A DNA stretch of 32,711 nucleotides from Methanobacteriota archaeon (lineage in GTDB: Archaea; Thermoplasmatota; E2; DHVEG-1), in assembly GCA_026394435.1 (NCBI GenBank), contig JAPKYG010000037.1, positions 1 through 32,711 on the forward strand, in the 5' to 3' direction. Within the stretch, counting starts at the first letter, position 1, and every line of letters begins with the position of its first letter. Made by a program: the position numbers and the translations under genes. The notes below the pieces were generated by a model. That model did not search any database. It was given only the letters and a program-made list of their open reading frames with translations, and was not told the DNA's origin. This document shows positions 1-8,564 of the stretch, one piece after another.

Positions 1-1584
1 TTACCATATGTTGTATACGCGGACGATAGCCTCTATACCTGTTCCCAGGATTCCAATGAAAAAATAAAGGAGAAAATCAAAGAACTTGGACTGAATCGCA
101 TTGTAATTGCATCATGTACACCGCGAACCCATGAGCCATTGTTCCAGGATACACTCCGTGAGGGAGGGCTCAATCCTCATCTTTTCGAGATGGCTAATAT
201 TCGTGATCAGAATTCATGGGTGCATAAAAACAATCCACAGAGTTCGACAGAAAAAGCTATTGATGCGGTGCGGATGGCGGTTGCAAAAGCATCGGATTTG
301 TCCCCTATCCACCATTCGAAAATCCCTGTTGTTAACCATGCACTTATTATTGGTGGCGGGATCGCAGGGATGCATGCAGCATTGTCCATTGCAGACCAAG
401 GATATGAAACAACCCTTGTGGAAAAAGAACCAATACTCGGTGGTCATCTAAGAGACATTTATCTTGGCATCAATGGGGAGAAACCACAAGAGCATCTGAA
501 CGAGACAATTGCACGAGTAAAGAGCCATTCGAAAATCCACGTGTTCACCGATACGACGGTAACGAACATTTCTGGGTACGTCGGGAATTTTAAGTCCCAG
601 TTGATAACAAAAGAGAAAAAGACACCTACCGAAGTTGAACATGGAGTAACTGTGGTAGCAACCGGCGGTCTTCCCTACAAACCTGTTGAATATCAGTACG
701 AAAAAAGCGATGATATCATCACCCAGACCGAGTTTGAAAAAGACCTCTATGAGGAAAAACCGTATCTTAAAAATCTAAAGGAAGTCGCGATGATTCAATG
801 TGTCGGCTCACGAAACGATGATCATCCGTATTGCAGTCGGGTGTGCTGCTCGCAGGCGCTGAAAAACGCACTTCGCTTCAAAGAGCTGAATCCGGATGCA
901 GCTGTCTATGTGTTGTACCGCGATATTCGGACCTACGGGTTCCGTGAAGACCTGCTGTATCAAAAGGCTCGGAAGAACGGGATTTTATTTATCCGATATA
1001 ACGATGATGATGAGCCAAAAGTGACGCTTGAGGAGGGAAAACCTTTAGTGAAAACAAAGGAACATATCCTCAATAGAGAGCTGCATTTGCATCCCGATAA
1101 ACTCGTGCTTAGCACCGGGATCATCCCACAGGATAACACCACCCTTGCACAGCAATTGAAGGTACCATTAAACGAGGACTTGTTCTACTCGGAAGCTCAT
1201 GTGAAGTTACGTCCGATTGATTTCTCTGCTGACGGGATTTTCCTCTGCGGCCTTGCGCATTCACCACGATTCATCGAAGAATCTATTCTTCAAGCAAAGG
1301 CAGCTGGCGCCCATGCAGCAACAATTCTTTCGAAGAAGTATCTTGAGACCAAAGGTAACATCGCTCGAGTGATATCCCGGAATTGTGCTGGGTGCCAACT
1401 CTGCGTGGAGATGTGTCCGTATGACGCAATCACATTTGATGAAGAGAAAAAAGTGGTGGTTATTAATGAAATTCTGTGTCAGGGGTGTGGTGCGTGTTGT
1501 GTTGTATGCCCAAGTGGTGTTTCGCAGCAGAATACGTTTACGAAACGTCAGATTGTTTCTATGATTGATGCGTGTCTGGAGTAA
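1..1584 (+). CDS. hdrA: HdrA-family iron-sulfur flavoprotein (5' truncated by window)
   Basis: Electron-transfer flavoprotein of the heterodisulfide reductase A family. In Hdr complexes HdrA carries the FAD that splits or merges electron pairs, plus several [4Fe-4S] clusters, in the cytoplasm. The frame is open from base 1, so the N-terminus lies outside; 527 residues are visible. In order they show the end of the HdrA N-terminal domain (YTCS, SCTPRTHEPLFQ), an FAD-binding GGGIAGMHAAL near visible residue 118, the cluster motif YCSRVCC near 277, and two C-terminal ferredoxin motifs near 462 and 495. The usual Cys in the NIR-E/D-Q-C-SWVH motif is Asn (codon 211-213), unlike the paralogous half of the 1016-residue HdrA downstream. 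No inserted ferredoxin is seen in the FAD domain. It is followed 6 bases later by mvhD, so it is clearly in the same operon. The family is certain; the exact complex is inferred. Confidence 0.92.
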   Translation, partial: LPYVVYADDSLYTCSQDSNEKIKEKIKELGLNRIVIASCTPRTHEPLFQDTLREGGLNPHLFEMANIRDQNSWVHKNNPQSSTEKAIDAVRMAVAKASDLSPIHHSKIPVVNHALIIGGGIAGMHAALSIADQGYETTLVEKEPILGGHLRDIYLGINGEKPQEHLNETIARVKSHSKIHVFTDTTVTNISGYVGNFKSQLITKEKKTPTEVEHGVTVVATGGLPYKPVEYQYEKSDDIITQTEFEKDLYEEKPYLKNLKEVAMIQCVGSRNDDHPYCSRVCCSQALKNALRFKELNPDAAVYVLYRDIRTYGFREDLLYQKARKNGILFIRYNDDDEPKVTLEEGKPLVKTKEHILNRELHLHPDKLVLSTGIIPQDNTTLAQQLKVPLNEDLFYSEAHVKLRPIDFSADGIFLCGLAHSPRFIEESILQAKAAGAHAATILSKKYLETKGNIARVISRNCAGCQLCVEMCPYDAITFDEEKKVVVINEILCQGCGACCVVCPSGVSQQNTFTKRQIVSMIDACLE

Positions 1585-1590
1585 GAGAAT

Positions 1591-2040
1591 ATGAGTGAAG
1601 AAAAAAAGGACCATAAGAAGGAAGACTTCGAACCAAAGATCGTCGGGTTCCTCTGCAACTGGTGTAGTTACGCGGGTGCTGACCTTGCTGGGACGAGCCG
1701 TATCCAGTATCCGCCGAACGTCAGGATTATTCGAGTGATGTGCTCCGGATCTGTTGATTCTATGTACATTCTGCGTGCATTGCTCGAGGGTGCTGATGGC
1801 GTGTTTGTCGGTGGCTGTCACCCGGGTGATTGTCATTACATTGATGGGAATTACAAGGCGCGACGACGTATGGTGTTACTCGAAAATATCCTCGGTACAT
1901 TAGGCTTAGAGAAAGAGCGAGTATGGCTGCGATGGATCTCTGCATCTGAAGGTCAGAAGTTTGCTGACACAATGAAAGAAATGACTGAGGCGGTGAGGAA
2001 ACTAGGACCCAGTCCAATCGCTAAACACTGGAATCTTTAA
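1591..2040 (+). CDS. mvhD: MvhD/FlpD-family [2Fe-2S] electron-transfer subunit
   Basis: A 149-residue protein of the methyl-viologen-reducing hydrogenase delta (MvhD/FlpD) family. This [2Fe-2S] subunit wires an electron donor (hydrogenase, formate dehydrogenase or F420-type module) to HdrA. Visible cysteines are CNWC at residues 22-25, MCSG near 50, and GGCHPGDCHY near 70-76, the expected family pattern. Length is typical of a stand-alone MvhD. A short charged N-terminal segment precedes the domain. It starts 6 bases after the upstream HdrA stop and is followed 16 bases later by the FrhB/FdhB-like gene. No hydrogenase genes are present, so its likely donor partner here is that FrhB/FdhB-like protein, which is inference from gene order. 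Confidence 0.93.
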   Translation: MSEEKKDHKKEDFEPKIVGFLCNWCSYAGADLAGTSRIQYPPNVRIIRVMCSGSVDSMYILRALLEGADGVFVGGCHPGDCHYIDGNYKARRRMVLLENILGTLGLEKERVWLRWISASEGQKFADTMKEMTEAVRKLGPSPIAKHWNL

Positions 2041-2056
2041 TGGAGGATGAAAAAAA

Positions 2057-3178
2057 ATGACGCACAAAGTAATCAAGGTCAAGGACAATGACGTAGTAGG
2101 ATCAACCAATGATTTCTTGAGAAATCTCCTTTCATCAGGGAAAATCCAGGCGTTATTGGTTCCGCAAAATACTCCATCGAAAAAAGTTGCATTTCCTGTG
2201 CTGATTTCTGATCCGAAGAAGTTTCACGCTGATATTGTTGCCCCGATTCTTCCTGCGTCTACCGCTACAATTGTGTCGAAGATGACCAAGGTGCAGCCAC
2301 CATCAAAACCCATCGGGGTTGTCATGCGGTCCTGTCAGATCCGAGCCCTTATCGAACTGGTAAAGTTGAATCAAGCGAGCCTTACGAACATCGTGATCAT
2401 CGGAGTCGATTGCCCTGGTACGTTTCCTATAAACACGTATACCGAGTTCCCTGAAAAGAAAACACCAACGCAGTTCCTACTTGAAGCCTGGACGAAGAAA
2501 TCCGATGAAGCAGAAAAATATTTCCGCTCCGCCTGCCGTGTCTGCAAAGACCCGATTCCGACAAACGCAGATATTATTCTTGGATTCTATGGTGCCGATA
2601 TTGAAAAAGAAATTATAGTTGAGGCACACTCCGAGGTAGGAAAGAACATTCTGAAAGAATTACCCCTCGAGGATGAAGAAGAATGGAAAAGTCGGGAGAA
2701 AGCAGTCAAAGAACTCCGTGAAGAAAAGGCCAAGAAACGTGCGGTATTCCTCAAAGAAAAAGAGGGACTCAAAGGGATTGATAAGGTCTCTGAGTTTTTT
2801 GATAAATGCGTCAACTGTCATAACTGCCGGCAGGCATGTCCGATTTGTTACTGTAAAGAGTGTTTGTTTGACTCATCAGTGTTTGACGCGGAGGCGTACA
2901 AGTTCCTTCGCAGAGCAGAAATCAAAGGGTTGTTTAAAATGCCGAACGATGCGTTGTTATTCCAGCTCGGACGAATGAACCATATGATTCTTTCTTGTGT
3001 GGAGTGTGGGTTATGTGAACAGGCATGCCCCAATAATATTCCGCTCATGGATGTGTTTATCCCCGCTGCAGAGAACGCGCAGAAAGAATTCGACTATCAG
3101 CCCGGGAAGGATATCAAAGAGAAGATCCCGATGATTGTGTATCGGGAGGATGAGTTCTTGGAGGTAGGAGAAAAATAA
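2057..3178 (+). CDS. FrhB/FdhB-family iron-sulfur flavoprotein with C-terminal ferredoxin
   Basis: A 373-residue protein resembling the coenzyme F420 hydrogenase/dehydrogenase beta family (FrhB/FdhB). Members bind FAD and exchange hydride with F420 or a nicotinamide cofactor. The first ~200 residues hold the flavoprotein-like domain (PIGVVMRSCQIRAL near residue 93, RVCKDP near 160). A charged, probably coiled segment (about 215-245) follows, then two cluster motifs: CVNCHNCRQACP near 252, with additional nearby cysteines, and CVECGLCEQACP near 314. The start is well supported: a GGAGGA Shine-Dalgarno precedes ATG 2057. It sits between mvhD and the HdrC duplicate, as expected for an Hdr complex whose hydrogenase is replaced by an F420/NAD(P)H-linked module. 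Whether the cofactor is F420 or NAD(P)H cannot be read from the sequence. Confidence 0.82.
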   Translation: MTHKVIKVKDNDVVGSTNDFLRNLLSSGKIQALLVPQNTPSKKVAFPVLISDPKKFHADIVAPILPASTATIVSKMTKVQPPSKPIGVVMRSCQIRALIELVKLNQASLTNIVIIGVDCPGTFPINTYTEFPEKKTPTQFLLEAWTKKSDEAEKYFRSACRVCKDPIPTNADIILGFYGADIEKEIIVEAHSEVGKNILKELPLEDEEEWKSREKAVKELREEKAKKRAVFLKEKEGLKGIDKVSEFFDKCVNCHNCRQACPICYCKECLFDSSVFDAEAYKFLRRAEIKGLFKMPNDALLFQLGRMNHMILSCVECGLCEQACPNNIPLMDVFIPAAENAQKEFDYQPGKDIKEKIPMIVYREDEFLEVGEK

Positions 3179-3179
3179 T

Positions 3180-3845
3180 ATGGATGTCATTGATTCCCGC
3201 AAGGTTGACCCGAGTTTCAAGTTTCAGATAGCAAAAGAAGAGGGCGGCGAAGGTATTCTGAAATGTTTCGCGTGTGGTGCCTGTACCGCTCGTTGCCCTG
3301 AGATGGATGTCAAACCAGAGTGGAACGCGCGAGTCATCATCCGGAAAGCACTGCTTGGGTTGAAAGAAGAAGTGCTTACGAGCGAGTTTTTCTGGATCTG
3401 CAGCGCGCATTATCGTTGTTTGGAGAAATGCCCGCAGAAGGTGAATGTAAAAGAGGTAATGAATGCGGTGCGGGACGCCCGGCTTCTTGAGGAACAAACC
3501 GAGGACGTCACAGGGAAGAAGACGAAGAAATACCTTGATTTGGATTTCAAATACACAATTACGCAGAGCAAGTCTGGGAAAGACCTCTATGAGTGTTTCT
3601 CCTGCGGTACGTGTACAGCAGGATGTCCGGAGCGGGAGCTTGATTCGCTCTATTCACCACGCAAAGTGATCAAGAATGTGTTACTTGGGATGAAGGACCC
3701 TGTGTTCTGTAATAAGTTTGTTGAAATTTGTTCGTCTCATCATCGGTGTTTCACTCAATGCCCACAAGGGGTGGAGATCCCGAAGTTGATGAATGCGATT
3801 AAAAACATTGCAATGAAAGAAGGGTACAATCGAACAACAAAATAG
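3180..3845 (+). CDS. hdrC: Tandem-duplicated HdrC-like ferredoxin protein
   Basis: A 221-residue Fe-S protein made of two HdrC-like modules (about residues 1-100 and 110-215) in one chain. HdrC normally carries two [4Fe-4S] clusters and passes electrons between HdrA and HdrB. Each module starts with a standard motif (CFACGACTARCP; CFSCGTCTAGCP). Each then has a second motif in which the second Cys position is His (CSAHYRCLEKCP; CSSHHRCFTQCP). Both repeats have this change, so it is unlikely to be a sequencing error. The gene starts one base after the FrhB/FdhB-like stop, and the fused HdrA gene begins 7 bases after its own stop. No HdrB (CCG-domain) gene lies in the window. The protein is soluble as far as can be seen, with no membrane segments as in HdrE or QmoC. 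Confidence 0.85.
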   Translation: MDVIDSRKVDPSFKFQIAKEEGGEGILKCFACGACTARCPEMDVKPEWNARVIIRKALLGLKEEVLTSEFFWICSAHYRCLEKCPQKVNVKEVMNAVRDARLLEEQTEDVTGKKTKKYLDLDFKYTITQSKSGKDLYECFSCGTCTAGCPERELDSLYSPRKVIKNVLLGMKDPVFCNKFVEICSSHHRCFTQCPQGVEIPKLMNAIKNIAMKEGYNRTTK

Positions 3846-3852
3846 AAGACCT

Positions 3853-6800
3853 ATGGTAAAAAAATCTGATACGATCGGAGCTGTTGCTGTTGTCGGCGGT
3901 GGCATCGCCGGAGTACAGGCAGCTCTCGATCTCGCTGACATGGGATACAAAGTCTATGTACTCGAGAAATCACCGACTATCGGCGGTGTCATGGCCCAGC
4001 TTGATAAGACATTCCCGACAAATGATTGTTCGATGTGCATTCTGTCCCCGAAGCTTGTCGATTGTGCTCGTCATCAAAACATTGAGATTCTTACGAACGC
4101 GGTGGTAGAAGGTATCGAAGGGAACCCAGGGAATTTTACTGTAAAGGTACTGAAAAAACCGCGATATATTGACCTAGAGAAATGTACCTCGTGCGGGAGC
4201 TGTGAGGCGGTCTGTCCTGTTTCTCAGCCGAATGCGTTTGAATATGGTCTTGTGAAACGCAAGGCTATCTACAAGCCGTTCCCGCAGGCGATCCCGAATG
4301 CGTATGTGATCGATAAGGAAGGCGATGGGAAGCATCGCGGTTGTGTCGATTGCATGCGGTGTGTCAAAGAGTGTAAGTCTGGTGCGATTAACCATGAGCA
4401 GAAAGCTGAGCAACTCAGCTTTCCAGTTGGCGCGGTGATTATCGCTGCTGGTTCTCCACCGTTTGACCCCGTGGTGAAACCCGAGTTCGGGTACAAAAAA
4501 TACAAGAATGTGTTGACGAGTGTCGAGTTCGAAAGAGTCTTATCAGCATCGGGGCCAACGCAGGGGAAGATCCTGCGACCGAGCGACCAGAAGCATCCGA
4601 CGAAGGTCGCCTGGGTGCATTGTGTCGGCTCCCGTGACGCCTCCGAGAACCACGAGTATTGGTCTGCGATGTGCAGTATGTATACCGCAAAGGAAGCAAT
4701 CATTGCTAAGGAGCATGCTTCCGATATTGAGCCGACGGTGTTCTACATCGATGTCCGTTCGTATGGCAAGGATTTTGATAAATACATTAATCGAGCAAAA
4801 AAAGACTACGGACTTCGCTATGTTCGCTCACGGATCTCTGAGATTACCGAAGACCCGAAAACAAGGGACCTTCTCATAAAATACGAGGATGACAAAGGAG
4901 ACTTCAAAGAAGAAACATATAATCTGGTTGTACTATCAGTTGGGTTGTGTGGCGCTGGTGAAAAACGCAACGAGTTGATGGACACCCTTGGGTTTGATGC
5001 CAATGAGTTCAAATATGTGCGTACGAGTGCGGATGATCCAGTGGTTATCAAACCAGGGATTTTTGTCGCAGGCTCTTTCCTGGAACCGCAGGCGATCCCT
5101 GAATCGGTGATGCAGGCATCTGCAGCAGCGGCAAACGCAGCTGCATTGTTGAAGGATTCACGGGGTACACTTGTGAAAGAAAAAAAGTACCCAGCGGAGA
5201 AGGATGTGTCTGCTGAGAAACCCCGTATTGGGGTGTTTCTCTGTCACTGTGGTATCAACATCGGTGGTTATGTGGATGTCCCTGCAGTGGCTGAATATGT
5301 AAAATCATTAGAGGATGTCGCCTTTGTCGAGGCAAACATTTACACCTGTTCTGAGGATACGCAGAAGAAGATTGTCGAGGCGATTAAGAAATACGATTTG
5401 AATCGTATCTTGGTTGCTGCGTGTACTCCTCGGACGCATGAGCCGTTGTTCCAGAAAAGCTTACGGGATGCGGGGTTGAATCCGTATTTGTTGGAGATGA
5501 CGAATATTCGAGAGCAGTGTTCCTGGGTTCATATGGATGAGCCAGCCAAAGCAACTGAGAAGGCAAAGCAGTTAATCGCAATGACAGTTGCGAAAACAAG
5601 GTTCCTGCAACCGATTCAAGAAGCTGAGATCCCAGTTGTACAGAAAGCATTGGTCATTGGTGGTGGGATCGCAGGTATGACTGCGGCGTTGTCTCTTGCT
5701 GATCAGGGATATGAGACTGTTTTGGTAGAAAAAGAACGCCAGCTTGGTGGGTACTTACATAAGGTGTACTATACCGTTGATGGTCTTGACATCCCACGAT
5801 TACTGAAGGAGATGACTGAGAAGGTTCAGAAACATCCTCTTATAAAAGTGCATACCGGCTCACAGGTGAAATCCTTAAAGGGGTATGTGGGAAGCTACGA
5901 ATCTGAGATTCAAACACCGACAGAGGTCGTACCCTTTTCTCATGGCGTGATCATTGTGACTGTTGGTGCTGACGAATACAAACCACACACGTATCATTAC
6001 GGGAAAGATCCCCGGGTGTTGACGCAATCAGAGCTGGAAAAAGACCTTAGTGAAAGCACAAAAGAAGATATCCATGATGGAGAGACGTTCGTGATGATCC
6101 AGTGCGTGGAGTCCCGTGATGAGAAACGGCCGTACTGTAGCAGGATTTGTTGCATGCAGGCGGTAAAAAACGCCCTGAAGATCAAGGAGTTGAACCCACG
6201 AGCTGAAGTATTTCTCTTGTATCGCGATTTAATGACATATGGGTTTAAAGAAAAATTCTATAAAGACGCAAGAGAAAAAGGTGTGATGTTCCTGCAGTAT
6301 GATCCTGAGAAAAAACCAGAGGTCGAGGTGAAGAACGGTCTTGTCGTGAAGATTCATGAACCAATGCTGGGGGAACTGTTAAAGATACCTACTGATCATC
6401 TTATTCTTTCGACCGGACTACAGCCGAATCCTGACAACTCAGTGATAGGCAAGCTACTGAAGGTTCCGGTGAACGACGACGGATTCTTCCTTGAGGCACA
6501 TGTGAAACTGCGACCTGTTGATTTTTCGACGCGTGGTGTGTTTGTCGCCGGGAACTGTCATGTGCCGAAGTTTATCAGTGAATCGATTTATCAGGCGCAG
6601 GCTGCTGCAGCACGTGCAGCAACGATTCTGTGTAAACCTACTTTGAAGGCAGAACCAAATGTGGCTTTTGTTGATGATGACCTCTGCAGCGGGTGCAGTA
6701 TTTGTATTTCGGTATGTCCGTATAACGCGATTGAGCGTGTCGAAGAAGAAATCAACGGTAAAAAAGTGATACATGCGAAGATCAACGAAGGGTTGTGTCA

Positions 6801-6903
6801 AGGCTGTGGGACTTGCGTGAGTGCCTGTCCGAGTAGTGCGATTCAGCAACGTGGGTTTAAGGATAAACAACTGCTTCCGATGATTGACGAGATAATTCGA
6901 TAA
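3853..6903 (+). CDS. hdrA: Double HdrA fusion flavoprotein (1016 residues)
   Basis: Two HdrA-like units in one polypeptide; usual HdrA is about 650-800 residues. Residues 1-450 form an FAD domain (VVGGGIAGVQAAL near 15) with the HdrA segment TNDCSMCILSPKLVDC and an inserted ferredoxin carrying CTSCGSCEAVCP (~109) and CVDCMRCVKEC (~163). This half has YWSAMCS where HdrA normally has YCSRVCC, so that cluster is probably missing. Residues ~459-1016 begin with the HdrA N-terminal cluster domain (FLCHCG, YTCSED, ACTPRTHEPLFQ, REQCSWVH). A second FAD domain (GGGIAGMTAAL ~601), an intact YCSRICC (~760) and two C-terminal ferredoxin motifs (~945, ~981) follow. The second half is paralogous to the HdrA at 1-1584. 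It is the last gene of the operon and is followed by a T-rich stretch. It is likely the flavin hub of the complex; bifurcating activity is inferred. Confidence 0.93.
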   Translation: MVKKSDTIGAVAVVGGGIAGVQAALDLADMGYKVYVLEKSPTIGGVMAQLDKTFPTNDCSMCILSPKLVDCARHQNIEILTNAVVEGIEGNPGNFTVKVLKKPRYIDLEKCTSCGSCEAVCPVSQPNAFEYGLVKRKAIYKPFPQAIPNAYVIDKEGDGKHRGCVDCMRCVKECKSGAINHEQKAEQLSFPVGAVIIAAGSPPFDPVVKPEFGYKKYKNVLTSVEFERVLSASGPTQGKILRPSDQKHPTKVAWVHCVGSRDASENHEYWSAMCSMYTAKEAIIAKEHASDIEPTVFYIDVRSYGKDFDKYINRAKKDYGLRYVRSRISEITEDPKTRDLLIKYEDDKGDFKEETYNLVVLSVGLCGAGEKRNELMDTLGFDANEFKYVRTSADDPVVIKPGIFVAGSFLEPQAIPESVMQASAAAANAAALLKDSRGTLVKEKKYPAEKDVSAEKPRIGVFLCHCGINIGGYVDVPAVAEYVKSLEDVAFVEANIYTCSEDTQKKIVEAIKKYDLNRILVAACTPRTHEPLFQKSLRDAGLNPYLLEMTNIREQCSWVHMDEPAKATEKAKQLIAMTVAKTRFLQPIQEAEIPVVQKALVIGGGIAGMTAALSLADQGYETVLVEKERQLGGYLHKVYYTVDGLDIPRLLKEMTEKVQKHPLIKVHTGSQVKSLKGYVGSYESEIQTPTEVVPFSHGVIIVTVGADEYKPHTYHYGKDPRVLTQSELEKDLSESTKEDIHDGETFVMIQCVESRDEKRPYCSRICCMQAVKNALKIKELNPRAEVFLLYRDLMTYGFKEKFYKDAREKGVMFLQYDPEKKPEVEVKNGLVVKIHEPMLGELLKIPTDHLILSTGLQPNPDNSVIGKLLKVPVNDDGFFLEAHVKLRPVDFSTRGVFVAGNCHVPKFISESIYQAQAAAARAATILCKPTLKAEPNVAFVDDDLCSGCSICISVCPYNAIERVEEEINGKKVIHAKINEGLCQGCGTCVSACPSSAIQQRGFKDKQLLPMIDEIIR

Positions 6904-6915
6904 ATTAGGAGAATG

Positions 6916-6924
6916 TTGTTTTTT
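6916..6924 (+). terminator. T-rich stretch after the Hdr operon
   Basis: TTGTTTTTT lies 13 bases downstream of the fused HdrA stop, with no strong hairpin. Poly-T tracts of this kind terminate archaeal transcription. The next gene converges from the minus strand, so a terminator is expected here. Confidence 0.4.
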
Positions 6925-6941
6925 AGAAGTTACTTTCCACC

Positions 6942-8339
6942 TTAAAAAATTTTAAAAAACCTGCGCAATCCAAGTTGGAGAATTCGGGGGTCATGATTAC
7001 GAAGTGCATAATTGATTTCTCGAATCCAATAACGAGGATTTGAATAGAAAGAAAAATAAGCATTCCTACAAAAATTATCAATTTCCTTTGAGTCATATAA
7101 CGCTAAACCTCTCCGTTTATCACTCTTTACCGTAGATTCCTCAGGGTTTATTTTTCCTTGTTTTACTGCTTGTTTCCAAAGTGGTGTTCCAGCGAGATAT
7201 TGTAAATGATTAAATAAAACATGATCAATGGATAATGATTTTGCAAACCTAATAGTATTTTCCATTTGTTTTTTTGTTTCAATAGGAGCCCCAAGAATAA
7301 AGTTTACGTCTAATAAAAACCCCATTTCCTTACTTAGTTTGACTGTTTTTCGTACTTGTTCTATTGTGATTTTTTTATTGTATAAATCAAGTATCTCTTG
7401 ATTACCTGATTCAATTCCAAATGAAATAAGTTCGACTCCAGCATCTCGCATCTTCTGATATAATTTCTTATCTGCTGAGTCTATACGCGTGTCAAGAATC
7501 CACAGTGAAATATCGTACTGCTGTTTGATGATGTGATCCATTATATATTCTGCTTTTTTCTTATCCGCAAGAAAATTATCGTCTGCAAAAGCGATTGAGT
7601 TATATCCTGCGAGAACTAACTCATCAATTTCTTTAATGGAATTTGTTGCAGAGCGCGCCCTGTAATGTGTAAAACAGGTTATTTGACAAAATGTACAGCG
7701 ATTAGGACAGCCACGTGAACTAATAAGAGAGGTGACCTTCCCTTTCATGGTTTTTTTTCCATAAATATAACCATACTCATATTTCTTTACAAGATGGCGC
7801 GAGGGAAACGGTAGGTTATCAAGATTCATTATCTGTTCGTTTGATTTTGTCTTATGAATTTCACCGTTTTGTTGAAAGATTAACCCAGGGATTGACGAAA
7901 GCTCTCCTTTTCCTTCAAGAGCTTCTAGAAGAGGACCGATGATATATTCACCTTCTCCTTGTACACAGATATCAGCATGATGGTCACGGAGCGTTTGTTC
8001 AGGAAAAAACATACAATGCGGACCACCAACGATGATAGGAATATCGGGAGAGAATTGTCTGATTTTATTCGCTATTGTTATTGAATTTTGAAATTCTCTT
8101 GGCTCACTAAAAATAGTCATTCCAATTGCATCAGCAGAATGAACAGCTTTCTGTATAGTGGTATCGTCAAAGCTTTCTGCATTATAATCAATGATTTCAA
8201 CTGAATGGCCTTGGAGCTCAACCATTCTCGCCAGATATAGCAATCCAAGCGGAGGAAGAAATGCATTCGGTTGCTTATTATGGATATTAGAAGAAATATA
8301 AAATCTTCCTGTTGAAGGAAAGATACATAGTAGCTTCAT
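6942..8339 (-). CDS. B12-binding-domain radical SAM protein, function unknown
   Basis: A 465-residue class-B-like radical SAM protein. The N-terminal ~180 residues match the cobalamin-binding-type Rossmann domain (PPLGLLYLARML-like segment near 30, GGPHCMFFPE near 105, CVQGEGE near 125). No DxHxxG cobalamin-ligand motif is visible, so B12, if bound, may be base-on or absent. The radical SAM core carries the CxxxCxxC cluster motif at C211, C215 and C218 (RGCPNRCTFC). It is followed by a (beta/alpha) region with FADDNFLADKK and FGIESGNQE, typical of this superfamily. The C-terminus is basic (GLRRFFKIF). It stands alone on the minus strand and is clearly richer in A+T than its neighbours, suggesting lateral acquisition. 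The substrate cannot be told; methylation, lipid or envelope modification are all possible for this family. Confidence 0.85.
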   Translation of the reverse strand: MKLLCIFPSTGRFYISSNIHNKQPNAFLPPLGLLYLARMVELQGHSVEIIDYNAESFDDTTIQKAVHSADAIGMTIFSEPREFQNSITIANKIRQFSPDIPIIVGGPHCMFFPEQTLRDHHADICVQGEGEYIIGPLLEALEGKGELSSIPGLIFQQNGEIHKTKSNEQIMNLDNLPFPSRHLVKKYEYGYIYGKKTMKGKVTSLISSRGCPNRCTFCQITCFTHYRARSATNSIKEIDELVLAGYNSIAFADDNFLADKKKAEYIMDHIIKQQYDISLWILDTRIDSADKKLYQKMRDAGVELISFGIESGNQEILDLYNKKITIEQVRKTVKLSKEMGFLLDVNFILGAPIETKKQMENTIRFAKSLSIDHVLFNHLQYLAGTPLWKQAVKQGKINPEESTVKSDKRRGLALYDSKEIDNFCRNAYFSFYSNPRYWIREINYALRNHDPRILQLGLRRFFKIF

Positions 8340-8424
8340 TCTTCATCGCACCCCATATAAAGAAATATGGCACGGTATTGAAACAGGATATCGTTCGATT
8401 TTGTACCATAAGATGTATATGATT

Positions 8425-8435
8425 AAATATAAAAA
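8425..8435 (-). promoter_or_regulatory. Possible TATA box for the radical SAM gene
   Basis: On the minus strand this reads TTTTTATATTT, about 90 bases upstream of the ATG at 8339, which would give a ~65-base leader. A second TATA-like stretch at 8353-8362 is too close to the start codon to serve it. The surrounding 8340-8610 region is AT-rich and holds no convincing gene. Confidence 0.3.
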
Positions 8436-8564
8436 GCTGATAAGTAGAATAATTCTTTTTTTGTGAAAAGTTTTTCTCATATTCGTCCGCCCCCATTTTA
8501 ATAAATTTGAACATCCGTTCCTTTATAAAATTTCCTTAAAAAATAAGACTCTTGGGTAACAGTC

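Noticed and set aside
1261..1836. Long open frame on the minus strand, 191 codons, across the HdrA/MvhD junction
   Set aside because: It is antisense to two clear Fe-S protein genes, resembles no known family and has no ribosome-binding site; it is a shadow of Cys-rich coding sequence.
1..6903. In-frame TGA selenocysteine codon in the HdrA genes, as in some methanococci
   Set aside because: Both HdrA frames run without an internal stop and the relevant motif residues are Cys or Asn, not TGA-encoded.
8287..8514. 75-codon minus-strand frame upstream of the radical SAM gene
   Set aside because: Composition is biased by AT-rich spacer, no family match is visible, no Shine-Dalgarno, and it overlaps the start of the radical SAM gene in another frame.
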